This document shows, in pieces, positions 55,765 to 62,616 of a stretch of DNA of 64,000 bases (its first letter is position 1; each line of letters starts with the position of its first letter). Position numbers and translations under genes: made by a program. The notes under the pieces were generated by a model. That model made no database searches and had not been told where the DNA came from. It worked only from the letters and a program-made list of their open reading frames with translations. Origin of the DNA: Bordetella ansorpii (lineage in GTDB: Bacteria > Pseudomonadota > Gammaproteobacteria > Burkholderiales > Burkholderiaceae_B); contig NZ_FKIF01000007.1 in the NCBI RefSeq assembly GCF_900078705.1, positions 992,001 through 1,056,000 of the forward strand, in the 5' to 3' direction.

Positions 55765-57167
55765 CACTGTGAAAAACCGGGCATCTTCTCGTCGCTGACC
55801 CATGGGCCGAGCAGATAGTTGCCCCAGGCGTTGAAAGCGGAATCGGTGCGTTCCTGGCGCGCCCCGGGCATCGGCAAGGCCACGCCGCGCGCGATGGGCC
55901 GCACCAGGCGCGGCGTCACGACGATGATCAGTTCGCGTTCGTCCTGCGAGTACTGGACGTTGCGAAAGAAGCTGCCGATGATGGGCAGGTCGCCCAGCAG
56001 CGGAATCTTGTTGACGTTGGCGCGCGTGTTGCGCGAGACCAGGCCGGAAATGATGTAGCTTTCCCCGTCGCCCAGCTCGACCATGGTGTCGGCCTTGCGC
56101 GTGCGCAGCGCGGGGATCACCGTGGTGTTGTCATTGTTGAAGATGGTGATGCCGTTGGCGTAGTCCAGCTCGCTGGCCTCCGGCGCCACCTTCAGCGCGA
56201 TGCGATCGCGCGAAATCACGGTGGGAGCCACCGTCAGGCCGATGCCGAAGGGCTTGTAGACCACGTTCTGCGTGCCCAGTCCGCCCGACTCCGGCACCGG
56301 GATCTCGCCGCCCGCCAGGAAGCTGGCGCTCTGCCCCGACATCGCGACCAGCGTCGGCTCGGCCAGCACGCGCGCCAGGCCGTTGGTCTGCAACAGCCGC
56401 AGCGAGGCGTTGAAGTTGCGCGTGGCGTAATTCAGGGCGCCGAAGAAGCCTCCCGACGCCAGATCGGGCGCCAGCTGCACATTGCCCGTCCAGGGACCGT
56501 TGCTGCCCGCCGTGAAGTTGAGGCCGATGTCCTTCATCACCGAGCGCGACACCTCGACGACCTTCACCTCGACCTGCACGACGCCGCTGGTGTTGATGAC
56601 CGACATGTCGACGACCTTGTCCTCGCCGCCCCCCGCCGCCGCGGCGGCCGAGGCGGCGCCGCGGTGCAGGTCGGCCGAAGGCGCCGTCCCCGTCACCAGG
56701 CCGTAGCCGCCAGCGGCGTCCACATTGGCGCCCATCGCCACGCCGCGCTGCGCGAGCGCCGCGGCGACGTCGGAGGCCACGCGCACGGTCCAGACCTCGG
56801 GTGCGCGAGCGCCACGCGTCCAGATCCGCACCTCGGTCGTGCCGGCCCGGCGGCCGATCAGCATCACCTCGCCAGGGCGGTTCACGCCCGGCGGCAACAC
56901 CTTCACATCCGCCACTTCAGGATCGCCCACGGCCACGCGGGTCGGCGTGGACGTCAGCGGCAGCGGCTGCTGGCCCTTGACCGTCAGCGTGACCTCACGC
57001 GGGGCCACGGGCGCCGCTGCCGCGGGCGCCGCCGCGCCGCGCGGCTGGGCCGCCATCGCCAGGTGTCCGGAAAACGCGCAGGCGCCCAGCCCCGCCAAGA
57101 GGAATCCACGCCCGACGATCTGTACTGTTTTCATGCGGCTCTGCTCGTTCGAATTGAGAAAGTCCAT
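55764..57167 (-). CDS. rcpA: RcpA/CpaC outer-membrane secretin
   Basis: The 467-residue protein has a signal peptide (core GFLLAGLGACAFSGHLAMA), a BON/N-terminal secretin region with TLTVKGQQPLPLTSTPTRVAVGDPEVADVKVL (about 60-92), and the secretin domain with VQVEVKVVEVSRSVMKDIGLNF (about 198-219) and VNKIPLLGDLPIIGSFFRN (about 403-421). It forms the outer-membrane pore for the Flp pilus. Starts at 57167 and at 57134 (MKTVQIVGRG) are possible; the latter gives a more typical signal peptide. Neither has a clear RBS; coupling to rcpC, 14 bases upstream, is likely. Confidence 0.93.
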   Translation of the reverse strand: MDFLNSNEQSRMKTVQIVGRGFLLAGLGACAFSGHLAMAAQPRGAAAPAAAAPVAPREVTLTVKGQQPLPLTSTPTRVAVGDPEVADVKVLPPGVNRPGEVMLIGRRAGTTEVRIWTRGARAPEVWTVRVASDVAAALAQRGVAMGANVDAAGGYGLVTGTAPSADLHRGAASAAAAAGGGEDKVVDMSVINTSGVVQVEVKVVEVSRSVMKDIGLNFTAGSNGPWTGNVQLAPDLASGGFFGALNYATRNFNASLRLLQTNGLARVLAEPTLVAMSGQSASFLAGGEIPVPESGGLGTQNVVYKPFGIGLTVAPTVISRDRIALKVAPEASELDYANGITIFNNDNTTVIPALRTRKADTMVELGDGESYIISGLVSRNTRANVNKIPLLGDLPIIGSFFRNVQYSQDERELIIVVTPRLVRPIARGVALPMPGARQERTDSAFNAWGNYLLGPWVSDEKMPGFSQ

Positions 57168-57181
57168 GGGGAAGATGCCGA

Positions 57182-58135
57182 TCAGTAGCGCACGGACTGC
57201 ACATCGGTACCGCGAACCACCTCGATACTGCGGCCGCCCCCCGAGGCAGCGGCGGGACGCGGGCGCGGCCTGGATTCGGGAGCGGGCGGCGGACCGGCCA
57301 GTTGCGGCAGCACTTCGCCCGCATAGGCGGCATTGACCGGATCCTTCGCCTGCGCCTGCTGCTCGGCGGTCAGGCCCGGCCTGGCGGCCAGCACCGGCAT
57401 GCGCGCCGGGAACAGGTCCGGATCGGGCATCGCCTCGTCCTGCGGCGCGCGCAACGCCATCTGCAGGCGGCCGGACTTGGCCGCCAGCAGCAATTCATTG
57501 ACCTTGTCCACCGGCACGGCCAGCACCGCGTTGCGTGGCGCGGGCGGAGGCGAGCGCGACTGGCCGGCCGCACTGGCCTGCTCTTCGCCGGCGGGCGGGC
57601 CATCCACCGACTTCAGCCCATAGGCCAGCACCCTCACGCGAGACTGCAGCAGGCGGGTCTGCGTTCCGGGGACCTCGGCCCCGCGATCCAGGACAAAGAA
57701 AAGATCGACCACGTCACCGGGCAGCACCCGGTTCTGCACGCCGCTGGTCTCATCGACCGGGATCGTCACGGCGCGCTCGCCGGGCTGCAGGTAGCGTGCC
57801 AATCCCTTGGACAGCAGGGCATCGCCCAGCGGCTGCCCCGCGGCAATGTCCAGCCGCGCGTATTCCCCGACCAGCTTGTCGGTGGTGGCGTAGGCCTGGG
57901 TAGGCTGCGTCTGCCATTGCTCGATCTTCAGGGCGTCGGCGGCGATACGCTGGCCAGCGGGAATCGCCCGGGCTGCCACCACCACCGGAAAGGTGGCGCG
58001 CGCGGGGGCGGCGGCGGGCTGCGCCACGGGCGGCGGCGCGGGCGGGGACTGCGTGGCCAGGCGATAGGCCAGGAACCCCAGAGCCACCGCCAGGATGACC
58101 AGCAGGGCAGCGGCGATCTTGGTGACGGTACTCAT
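57182..58135 (-). CDS. rcpC: RcpC/CpaB pilus assembly protein
   Basis: The 317-residue protein has an N-terminal anchor (7-27), a Pro/Ala linker, then a SAF/RcpC domain (FPVVVAARAIPAGQRIAADALKIEQW at about 49-74, VTIPVDETSGVQNRVLPGDVVDLFFVLD at about 122-149). The C-terminus is Pro/Arg-rich. CpaB proteins are periplasmic partners of the Tad secretin. Its ATG overlaps the stop of the second tadE-like gene (ATGA). Confidence 0.93.
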   Translation of the reverse strand: MSTVTKIAAALLVILAVALGFLAYRLATQSPPAPPPVAQPAAAPARATFPVVVAARAIPAGQRIAADALKIEQWQTQPTQAYATTDKLVGEYARLDIAAGQPLGDALLSKGLARYLQPGERAVTIPVDETSGVQNRVLPGDVVDLFFVLDRGAEVPGTQTRLLQSRVRVLAYGLKSVDGPPAGEEQASAAGQSRSPPPAPRNAVLAVPVDKVNELLLAAKSGRLQMALRAPQDEAMPDPDLFPARMPVLAARPGLTAEQQAQAKDPVNAAYAGEVLPQLAGPPPAPESRPRPRPAAASGGGRSIEVVRGTDVQSVRY

Positions 58136-58659
58136 GTTGCGGGCTCCTGCGGGACCTGTGGAATCTGGACGACGGCATTGGCCGTGAGCGAAGACGGAAA
58201 CCAGGTGGAACTGCCGGACAGCGCCTGCGACAGATTGCGCATGGTCGCCATCAACGGCCAGCCCGCGGGGTCATACGCCACCTGGACACGTACGCAAGGC
58301 GCCGCCACCGCGGCCGCCATGGTCCACGTGCACGGCCCGAAGGTGGGGGTGCAGCCGATGCGCTGCGCGCCGTCGGCATCGGTATCCGAGAATCGCAACG
58401 CTTCGCGACGCACGCTCAGGCACGCCAGCGACTCGAGCGCCGTACGGCGCAGCTCGCCTTGCTGAGCGGCCAGCAGCACCGCGTGCGCGCCCTCTCCCGC
58501 CGCCTTGGTCAGCTTCTGCTGCATCCAGAACACGACGCCATAGCCGATCAGTCCAACCATCAGCATCAGCAGCACCGTGATCGTCAGCGCGAATTCGATG
58601 GCGGCCGCGCCACGCTGGCGGCGCAAGGAAGGGGAAACCGGACATCCGCGCGGGCGCAT
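58132..58659 (-). CDS. TadE/TadF-like pseudopilin (second)
   Basis: The 175-residue protein starts MRPRGCPVSPSLRRQRGAAAIEFALTITVLLMLMVGLIGYG. The RQRG-AAAIEF motif is the TadE-type pseudopilin sequence, where TadV would cut after the glycine, leaving a phenylalanine-containing helix with Glu five residues in. One membrane helix follows. The remaining periplasmic part has several cysteines (ACLSVR, GCTPTFGPC, APC) that could form disulfides. It starts one base after the first tadE-like gene and overlaps rcpC. Confidence 0.88.
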   Translation of the reverse strand: MRPRGCPVSPSLRRQRGAAAIEFALTITVLLMLMVGLIGYGVVFWMQQKLTKAAGEGAHAVLLAAQQGELRRTALESLACLSVRREALRFSDTDADGAQRIGCTPTFGPCTWTMAAAVAAPCVRVQVAYDPAGWPLMATMRNLSQALSGSSTWFPSSLTANAVVQIPQVPQEPAT

Positions 58660-58660
58660 G

Positions 58661-59176
58661 TCAGCTCGCCGCGGGTTGGTCAGCCTGTCCTCCGATGCGC
58701 ACCGAGGCGCGGGAAGACAGGCGATCGGGAACCAGGACGCCCATGCCGGGCAGCAAAGGCACCAGGGGGAACGAGCCATAGGCGTAGCTGACCATGACCT
58801 CGATCTGATCGGCCTCCAGCGGCACCCCGCTGCACGCGCCGCTGCCGCTGAGCAGACCGGCCGGGCCGCACACCGTGACCACTGCCGGGCTGCCACCCAT
58901 CCGGCCGACCCAATCCGCCTGCAGGCCGGCATTGGACGCGGCCAGGCTGGCACGCAGCGGCAATTGCCGCCCGCCCTGCCAGTACAACGCGCTACGCGCG
59001 CCTTCTTCGGCGGCGTAGTTCAACTGCTGTTGAGCGGCGAAGACGAAGCCGTAGGTCAGAAGACCGTAGACAACCAGGAAGAACACCATGAACACCATGG
59101 CGAACTCGACGGCATAAGCGCCAGACTGGCGGCGACCAACGCCAGATAGGCGGCGTAGGGAACGCCACGCCGCGAT
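58661..59176 (-). CDS. TadE-like pseudopilin (first), start codon unresolved
   Basis: The frame ending at 58661 encodes GVGRRQSGAYAVEFAMVFMVFFLVVYGLLTYGFVF, a TadE pseudopilin N-terminus, then a periplasmic domain with a cysteine pair (VCGPAGLLSGSGAC). The coding frame clearly extends upstream of the first ATG in the helix because the GAYAVEF cleavage motif precedes it. Yet no ATG, GTG or TTG lies in frame between that motif and about 59250. The right end given (59176, an ATC codon) is provisional. This segment overlaps the 3' end of tadV in another frame, so translation may be re-initiated at a rare codon or arise by frameshifting. Confidence 0.75.
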   Translation of the reverse strand: MAAWRSLRRLSGVGRRQSGAYAVEFAMVFMVFFLVVYGLLTYGFVFAAQQQLNYAAEEGARSALYWQGGRQLPLRASLAASNAGLQADWVGRMGGSPAVVTVCGPAGLLSGSGACSGVPLEADQIEVMVSYAYGSFPLVPLLPGMGVLVPDRLSSRASVRIGGQADQPAAS

Positions 59177-59580
59177 CGGCGAGGATTGCGAGCGACCTGG
59201 AACCCCTGCGCCAGGGCATGCAGCCCGCAGGGTATGGCGCTGAACACCAGCACCATCAGCCAGGGCCAGATCCCCAGCACGAGGCCGAGCACGGCCAGAT
59301 ATTTGACGTCCCCGGCCCCCATCAGGCGCAGTTTCCAGAAGACGACGAACAGAAGGCCGAGCGCGAAAGCGGTCAGCGCATCGGAAAAGCCCTGCGCACC
59401 GACGCCAGGCGGCGCGTCCGATACGGCGTGCGCGGTCAGCCAGAGCAGTTGCGCGAACAGGCCACAGAGCACGAGTGCGTTCGGCACCCGGCGCCAACGC
59501 AGGTCGCACCAGATCACTGCCACGTTGAAGGCGAGAAAGACTGCCCACCATACGATCTCCCTCAACAAGAGGTGCTCCAC
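59056..59580 (-). CDS. tadV: TadV/CpaA prepilin peptidase
   Basis: The 174-residue inner-membrane aspartic protease removes the leader from Flp and TadE-type proteins. The two catalytic aspartates are Asp26 in IWCDLRWRRVPN and Asp91 in LMGAGDVKYLA. About five or six membrane segments are present. It begins with GTG at 59580. The usual C-terminal motif RRGVPYAAYLAL is reached near residue 150, but the frame continues about 20 more residues (SSSPWCSWCSSWLSTVF) out of frame over the tadE start. Confidence 0.9.
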   Translation of the reverse strand: MEHLLLREIVWWAVFLAFNVAVIWCDLRWRRVPNALVLCGLFAQLLWLTAHAVSDAPPGVGAQGFSDALTAFALGLLFVVFWKLRLMGAGDVKYLAVLGLVLGIWPWLMVLVFSAIPCGLHALAQGFQVARNPRRSRRGVPYAAYLALVAASLALMPSSSPWCSWCSSWLSTVF

Positions 59581-59703
59581 CTTCTATCGCTTGCGGAGCC
59601 CGCGCGCATGCGGACAGGCACGCCGAACTCCACAATGCGAGATGCTCAACACAACCATGCCGTGAATGAAAAAGCCAGGTCAACGGCAGTCAGGTGGTTG
59701 CGA

Positions 59704-59919
59704 TCAACTGGTGCCACCGCCACCGCCGCCGTCACCGCCGCCACCTTCCGATGCCGGCGAAAGTTTTTCATTGATGGTTGTGAAGATGCCGTTGAGCGTG
59801 CCGCCCAAATTGGTCACGGCGACGACGATGACCACAGCGATCAGGCCCGCAATGAGGCCATACTCGATGGCGGTGGCGCCCTCCTCGTCTTGCCAGAAAG
59901 CTTTCAATTGAGCATACAT
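59704..59919 (-). CDS. flp: Flp-family type IVb prepilin
   Basis: The 71-residue prepilin starts MYAQLKAFWQDEEGATAIEYGLIAGLIAVVIVVAV. Processing after Gly14 leaves ATAIEYGLIA, with the Glu-Tyr pair of the Flp motif, then one hydrophobic helix. The C-terminus is extended by a glycine-rich tail (EGGGGDGGGGGGTS), unusual for Flp. GGAGG eight bases upstream fixes the ATG. It is the first gene of the tad operon and the major pilus subunit, processed by TadV. Confidence 0.96.
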   Translation of the reverse strand: MYAQLKAFWQDEEGATAIEYGLIAGLIAVVIVVAVTNLGGTLNGIFTTINEKLSPASEGGGGDGGGGGGTS

Positions 59920-60601
59920 ACGTAATACCTCCAAGAGACACGGAAACGACCCGCAGGTACAGGTCCTGGAACACCGGCTCGCGGCGCTGCGGTTTCGGCC
60001 CCATTCCGATTGGCGGCCAGCCACCTGGTTGGGAGTCACGCATAAATCCGTCCGGCATGCGCCGAGACAGGCAGACCAAGGCAGAACGGTTTCCGACCAC
60101 GATCAAGCACCGCCGCCACGCATAATGCGCGAAGGCGACGGAATTGCTGTAGTCGTATTATTTTTCTGGCGCGGCCCTCAGGCCGCTGCCCCATTGAAAT
60201 TCATAGTGCATATCCTCCGGAAATCACAATAGTCGGGAGAAGAATCACTAAAAAAGCACGGTCTTGTTTTGAAATGTTTACTCAGTCTTATCTATTTACA
60301 GGACAATGACATCAGGGTTTTCCCGCACATTCGCAAGTTTAGGACATTATTTTCTGCAACAGATACTCGCGACAGTATGGTTTTCTTCCATACTCGTCAG
60401 AGTCATTCGAATTCTTGCACCAGCGGCGCAACCCTTCATAAGCAAAATCCAATTAATCGCATTAACGCGAAAATTGTCGTTATCCGGCAATGCTGGCAAT
60501 ATTCCGCAACTGCGGCGCAAATCAGTCCCCGAATCCCGCGCATGCCGCAGCGGTGCGTCCTGGCCTGTGCCCGGCGTGCGAGCGCCGCAACCGAATCCGC
60601 C
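59920..60601. other. 682-bp flp/tpsB divergent intergenic region
   Basis: This is the longest gap in the window. From about 60140 it becomes clearly AT-rich (TATTATTTTTCTGG, TTGTTTTGAAATG, TATCTATTTAC), unlike the rest. It must hold the flp promoter (left) and the tpsB promoter (right), but no strong sigma-70 pair stands out. GCGGCC/GGCCGC (60171-60186) is a short hairpin. No coding sequence is convincing; frames open across it lack an RBS or recognisable product. Confidence 0.6.
60133..60148 (+). promoter_or_regulatory. weak sigma-54-like site upstream of tpsB
   Basis: AGGCGACGGAATTGCT has GG and GC ten bases apart with a perfect TTGC at -12, but the -24 half (GGCGAC) matches GGCACG poorly. 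It lies about 440 bases before the TpsB ATG. Recorded as a possibility only. Confidence 0.3.
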
Positions 60602-62317
60602 ATGAACATAGTCTGCGCTGCTACTGTGTTGCGTCTTTCCTCGCTCTGCGTCCTGTTATTGGGATGCACATCCGTCCAGGCCGCGGGGCCATTGCGTGGC
60701 AATCCCGTCGACTCTCTGCCGCAGATGGATCCTCGCCAGCGGACGCCTGAACGCGCCCCCGAGGTGCAGGCGCCCACACCGGAACAATTGGCGATCCAGG
60801 CAAGGTTGGCGCAACGGATCGTGCCACGGAATTTCGACGTTTCGGGGGTGCGCACCATCCCGTTCGACGAGGTGTCCGCCATCCTGGCGCCCCTGTCGGG
60901 CAAGGAAACCTCGGTGGGCGATCTGGTGAAAGAGGTAGACAAGATCACCGAGCTGTACCGCTCTCGCGGTTATCCGCTGTCGTTCGCGCTGCTGCAGAAC
61001 CAGAGCTTCGCCAATGGCCTGGTGGTGGTGACGGTGGTCGAGGGCCATATCGGCAGCGTGCAGATCGCCGGGGACGGATTGGGCGGCGCGAAAGACCGCC
61101 TGGAAACCCTGGCCGGTCCCCTGCTGGAAGAGAAACCGCTGACCCAGCCCACGCTGGAGCGGGTATTGAACCTGATGCGCATCGTGCCGGGCGTGGCCAT
61201 CACGCCCGCGCTGGACTTGCCGCGCAGGGCCGATGGCGCGACGGAATTGCGCGTCGATGCCAGGCGCACGCGCTTCACGGCCAATGGCGGCGTGGCGGAC
61301 CTGGGCACCGGCATGCAGCCTCTGGTCAACCTGGGCACGAACAGCCTGACGCCGTTGGGGGAACAGCTGAAGCTGACGGCCGCCGTCCCATTCAATACCG
61401 ACGACGTCAAATACTATTCGGGCGAAGCCCGCATTCCGATCGGCCGGGACGGGCTGGCCCTGAAGATCGACGGCTATCATTACCAGGCTCGCCCGGAAGA
61501 CGACAGCCTGGAGTTTCTGGGATTCCAGCGCAAAGTCACCACCGACCGCATCGGGGTGGGCGTCAGCTATCCGCTGCTTCTGAACAATCAGCGGTCGCTG
61601 ACGGGCACGGTGGGTATGTATGCGGTCAATGCCAAGGATCGCTACGACGTGCGCAGCAACGATCGTTGGCTGCAGCAGAATACCCGCGTGCGCGCCGCCA
61701 CCGCCGAGTTGCGCTACATACAGATAGACCAGAACCGCAGCACCGACATCACCGCCAGCGTGTCGCACGGTTTCGACGGCCTGGGGGCCGACAAGAGCAT
61801 CGTCACCAATTACGGGTATTCGGCCGAACCGGACGTCGACCTGGATTTCACGCGCTTCAATCTCTCGGCACGCCAGACCTTTGCCCTGCCCGCGCAGTTC
61901 GGCCTGGTGTTCGCGGGCGCGGGCCAATATACCTCCGACCGGATGCCCACCTCGGAACAGGTGTCTTTCGGCAGTTGGCGCTACGCCATGGGATATCCCC
62001 AGGGCGAACAGAGCGGCGACAAGGGGATCGGCCTTTCCGCGGAGCTGAACAGGCGATTCAACACGGGCTGGCAGTATCTGGCGGCGTTGCAGCCCTATGT
62101 GATGGTCGATTATGCGCGCACCTGGTACAACAACCGCGCCCTGCAGGACCTGAACAACCGGCACCTGTCGTCGGCCGCCCTGGGGCTGCGCGTGACGGAC
62201 GACAAGTTTTATCTTTTCGACGTCAACGTGGCCAAGCCGATGGGCGCTCGCCCCATCAACGACGACCACGGCGTGCGCTTCAACGCGAACTACTCGCTGT
62301 TCTACGATGCTCTGTAG
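60602..62317 (+). CDS. TpsB/ShlB-type outer-membrane transporter
   Basis: The 571-residue protein has a signal sequence (LRLSSLCVLLLGCTSVQA; cleavage after VQA or lipidation at Cys22 are both possible), a Pro-rich linker (30-65), and POTRA repeats (about 76-152 with ITELYRSRGYPLSFALL and VVEGHIGSVQIAG; a second about 155-225). A beta-barrel of alternating aromatic strands follows, with L6 near FGSWRYAMGYPQGEQSGD. Such two-partner-secretion transporters export a large beta-helical protein. The L6 motif reads MGY instead of the usual RGY/RGF (Met463), and the last residue is Leu rather than Phe. No TpsA partner with an HxxxGIN-type TPS domain is in the window. Confidence 0.85.
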   Translation: MNIVCAATVLRLSSLCVLLLGCTSVQAAGPLRGNPVDSLPQMDPRQRTPERAPEVQAPTPEQLAIQARLAQRIVPRNFDVSGVRTIPFDEVSAILAPLSGKETSVGDLVKEVDKITELYRSRGYPLSFALLQNQSFANGLVVVTVVEGHIGSVQIAGDGLGGAKDRLETLAGPLLEEKPLTQPTLERVLNLMRIVPGVAITPALDLPRRADGATELRVDARRTRFTANGGVADLGTGMQPLVNLGTNSLTPLGEQLKLTAAVPFNTDDVKYYSGEARIPIGRDGLALKIDGYHYQARPEDDSLEFLGFQRKVTTDRIGVGVSYPLLLNNQRSLTGTVGMYAVNAKDRYDVRSNDRWLQQNTRVRAATAELRYIQIDQNRSTDITASVSHGFDGLGADKSIVTNYGYSAEPDVDLDFTRFNLSARQTFALPAQFGLVFAGAGQYTSDRMPTSEQVSFGSWRYAMGYPQGEQSGDKGIGLSAELNRRFNTGWQYLAALQPYVMVDYARTWYNNRALQDLNNRHLSSAALGLRVTDDKFYLFDVNVAKPMGARPINDDHGVRFNANYSLFYDAL

Positions 62318-62329
62318 TTGCGGGGTTTC

Positions 62330-62369
62330 CGTTACGTAACGCCCCCGTAACGCCCCCCGTAACGTCCCC
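62330..62369. repeat. phased CGTAACG repeats, candidate activator-binding site
   Basis: The palindrome CGTTACGTAACG (62330-62341) is followed by two more CGTAACG copies at 62346-62352 and 62358-62364, each trailed by a run of C. Spacing is 11 and 12 bases, about one helical turn, so the copies face the same side. They lie about 200-233 bases upstream of the predicted sigma-54 start site, a normal enhancer distance. Confidence 0.65.
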
Positions 62370-62535
62370 CGGATATTCGCAGAAAAACAACATTCCCAAC
62401 GCCCGGAAAATCGGAATGCGCTGGTTTCAATTCACCTGTCGTTTCTGAGCTTTCCGCGACAACACCATGATTATCAAGGGCATTTATTCCGCCCCGGGTA
62501 AACCTTAGAAGGCGTTTTCGGCGGTTCTGGAAAAG

Positions 62536-62552
62536 CTGGCATGGATTATGCA
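62536..62552 (+). promoter_or_regulatory. sigma-54 promoter of the repeat lipoprotein gene
   Basis: CTGGCATGGATTATGCA matches CTGGCACGNNNNTTGCA except for one base in each half. GG (62538-62539) and GC (62550-62551) are exactly ten bases apart. Transcription would start near 62563, about 54 bases before the ATG. Intergenic location and a plausible upstream enhancer array make it convincing. Confidence 0.8.
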
Positions 62553-62616
62553 TAGGTAGGGTATCGGGCCGAAAAAAGTGGCCTGAATCCCCAACCTCCA
62601 CGAGCAGGAGCTCACC

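Larger units (their letters stand above)
62318..62616. other. 299-bp regulatory gap before the repeat lipoprotein
   Basis: Between tpsB and the lipoprotein gene are, in order, the CGTAACG repeats (62330-62364), an AT-rich stretch with an IHF-like element (TATCAA at 62472-62477, then GGGCATTTATT), and the sigma-54 promoter (62536-62552), ending with AGGAG before the ATG. No coding sequence is seen. Confidence 0.7.

Noticed and set aside
59953-59966. GG-N10-GC match on the minus strand about 35 bases before flp, considered as a sigma-54 promoter for the tad operon
   Set aside because: Only the invariant dinucleotides fit; the flanking bases (AGGACCT...CCTGC) are far from TGGCACG/TTGC. Not enough to call.
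62330-62369. CGTAACG repeats as a tpsB terminator
   Set aside because: The perfect palindrome has no loop and no U-run follows. Phased direct repeats fit protein binding better.
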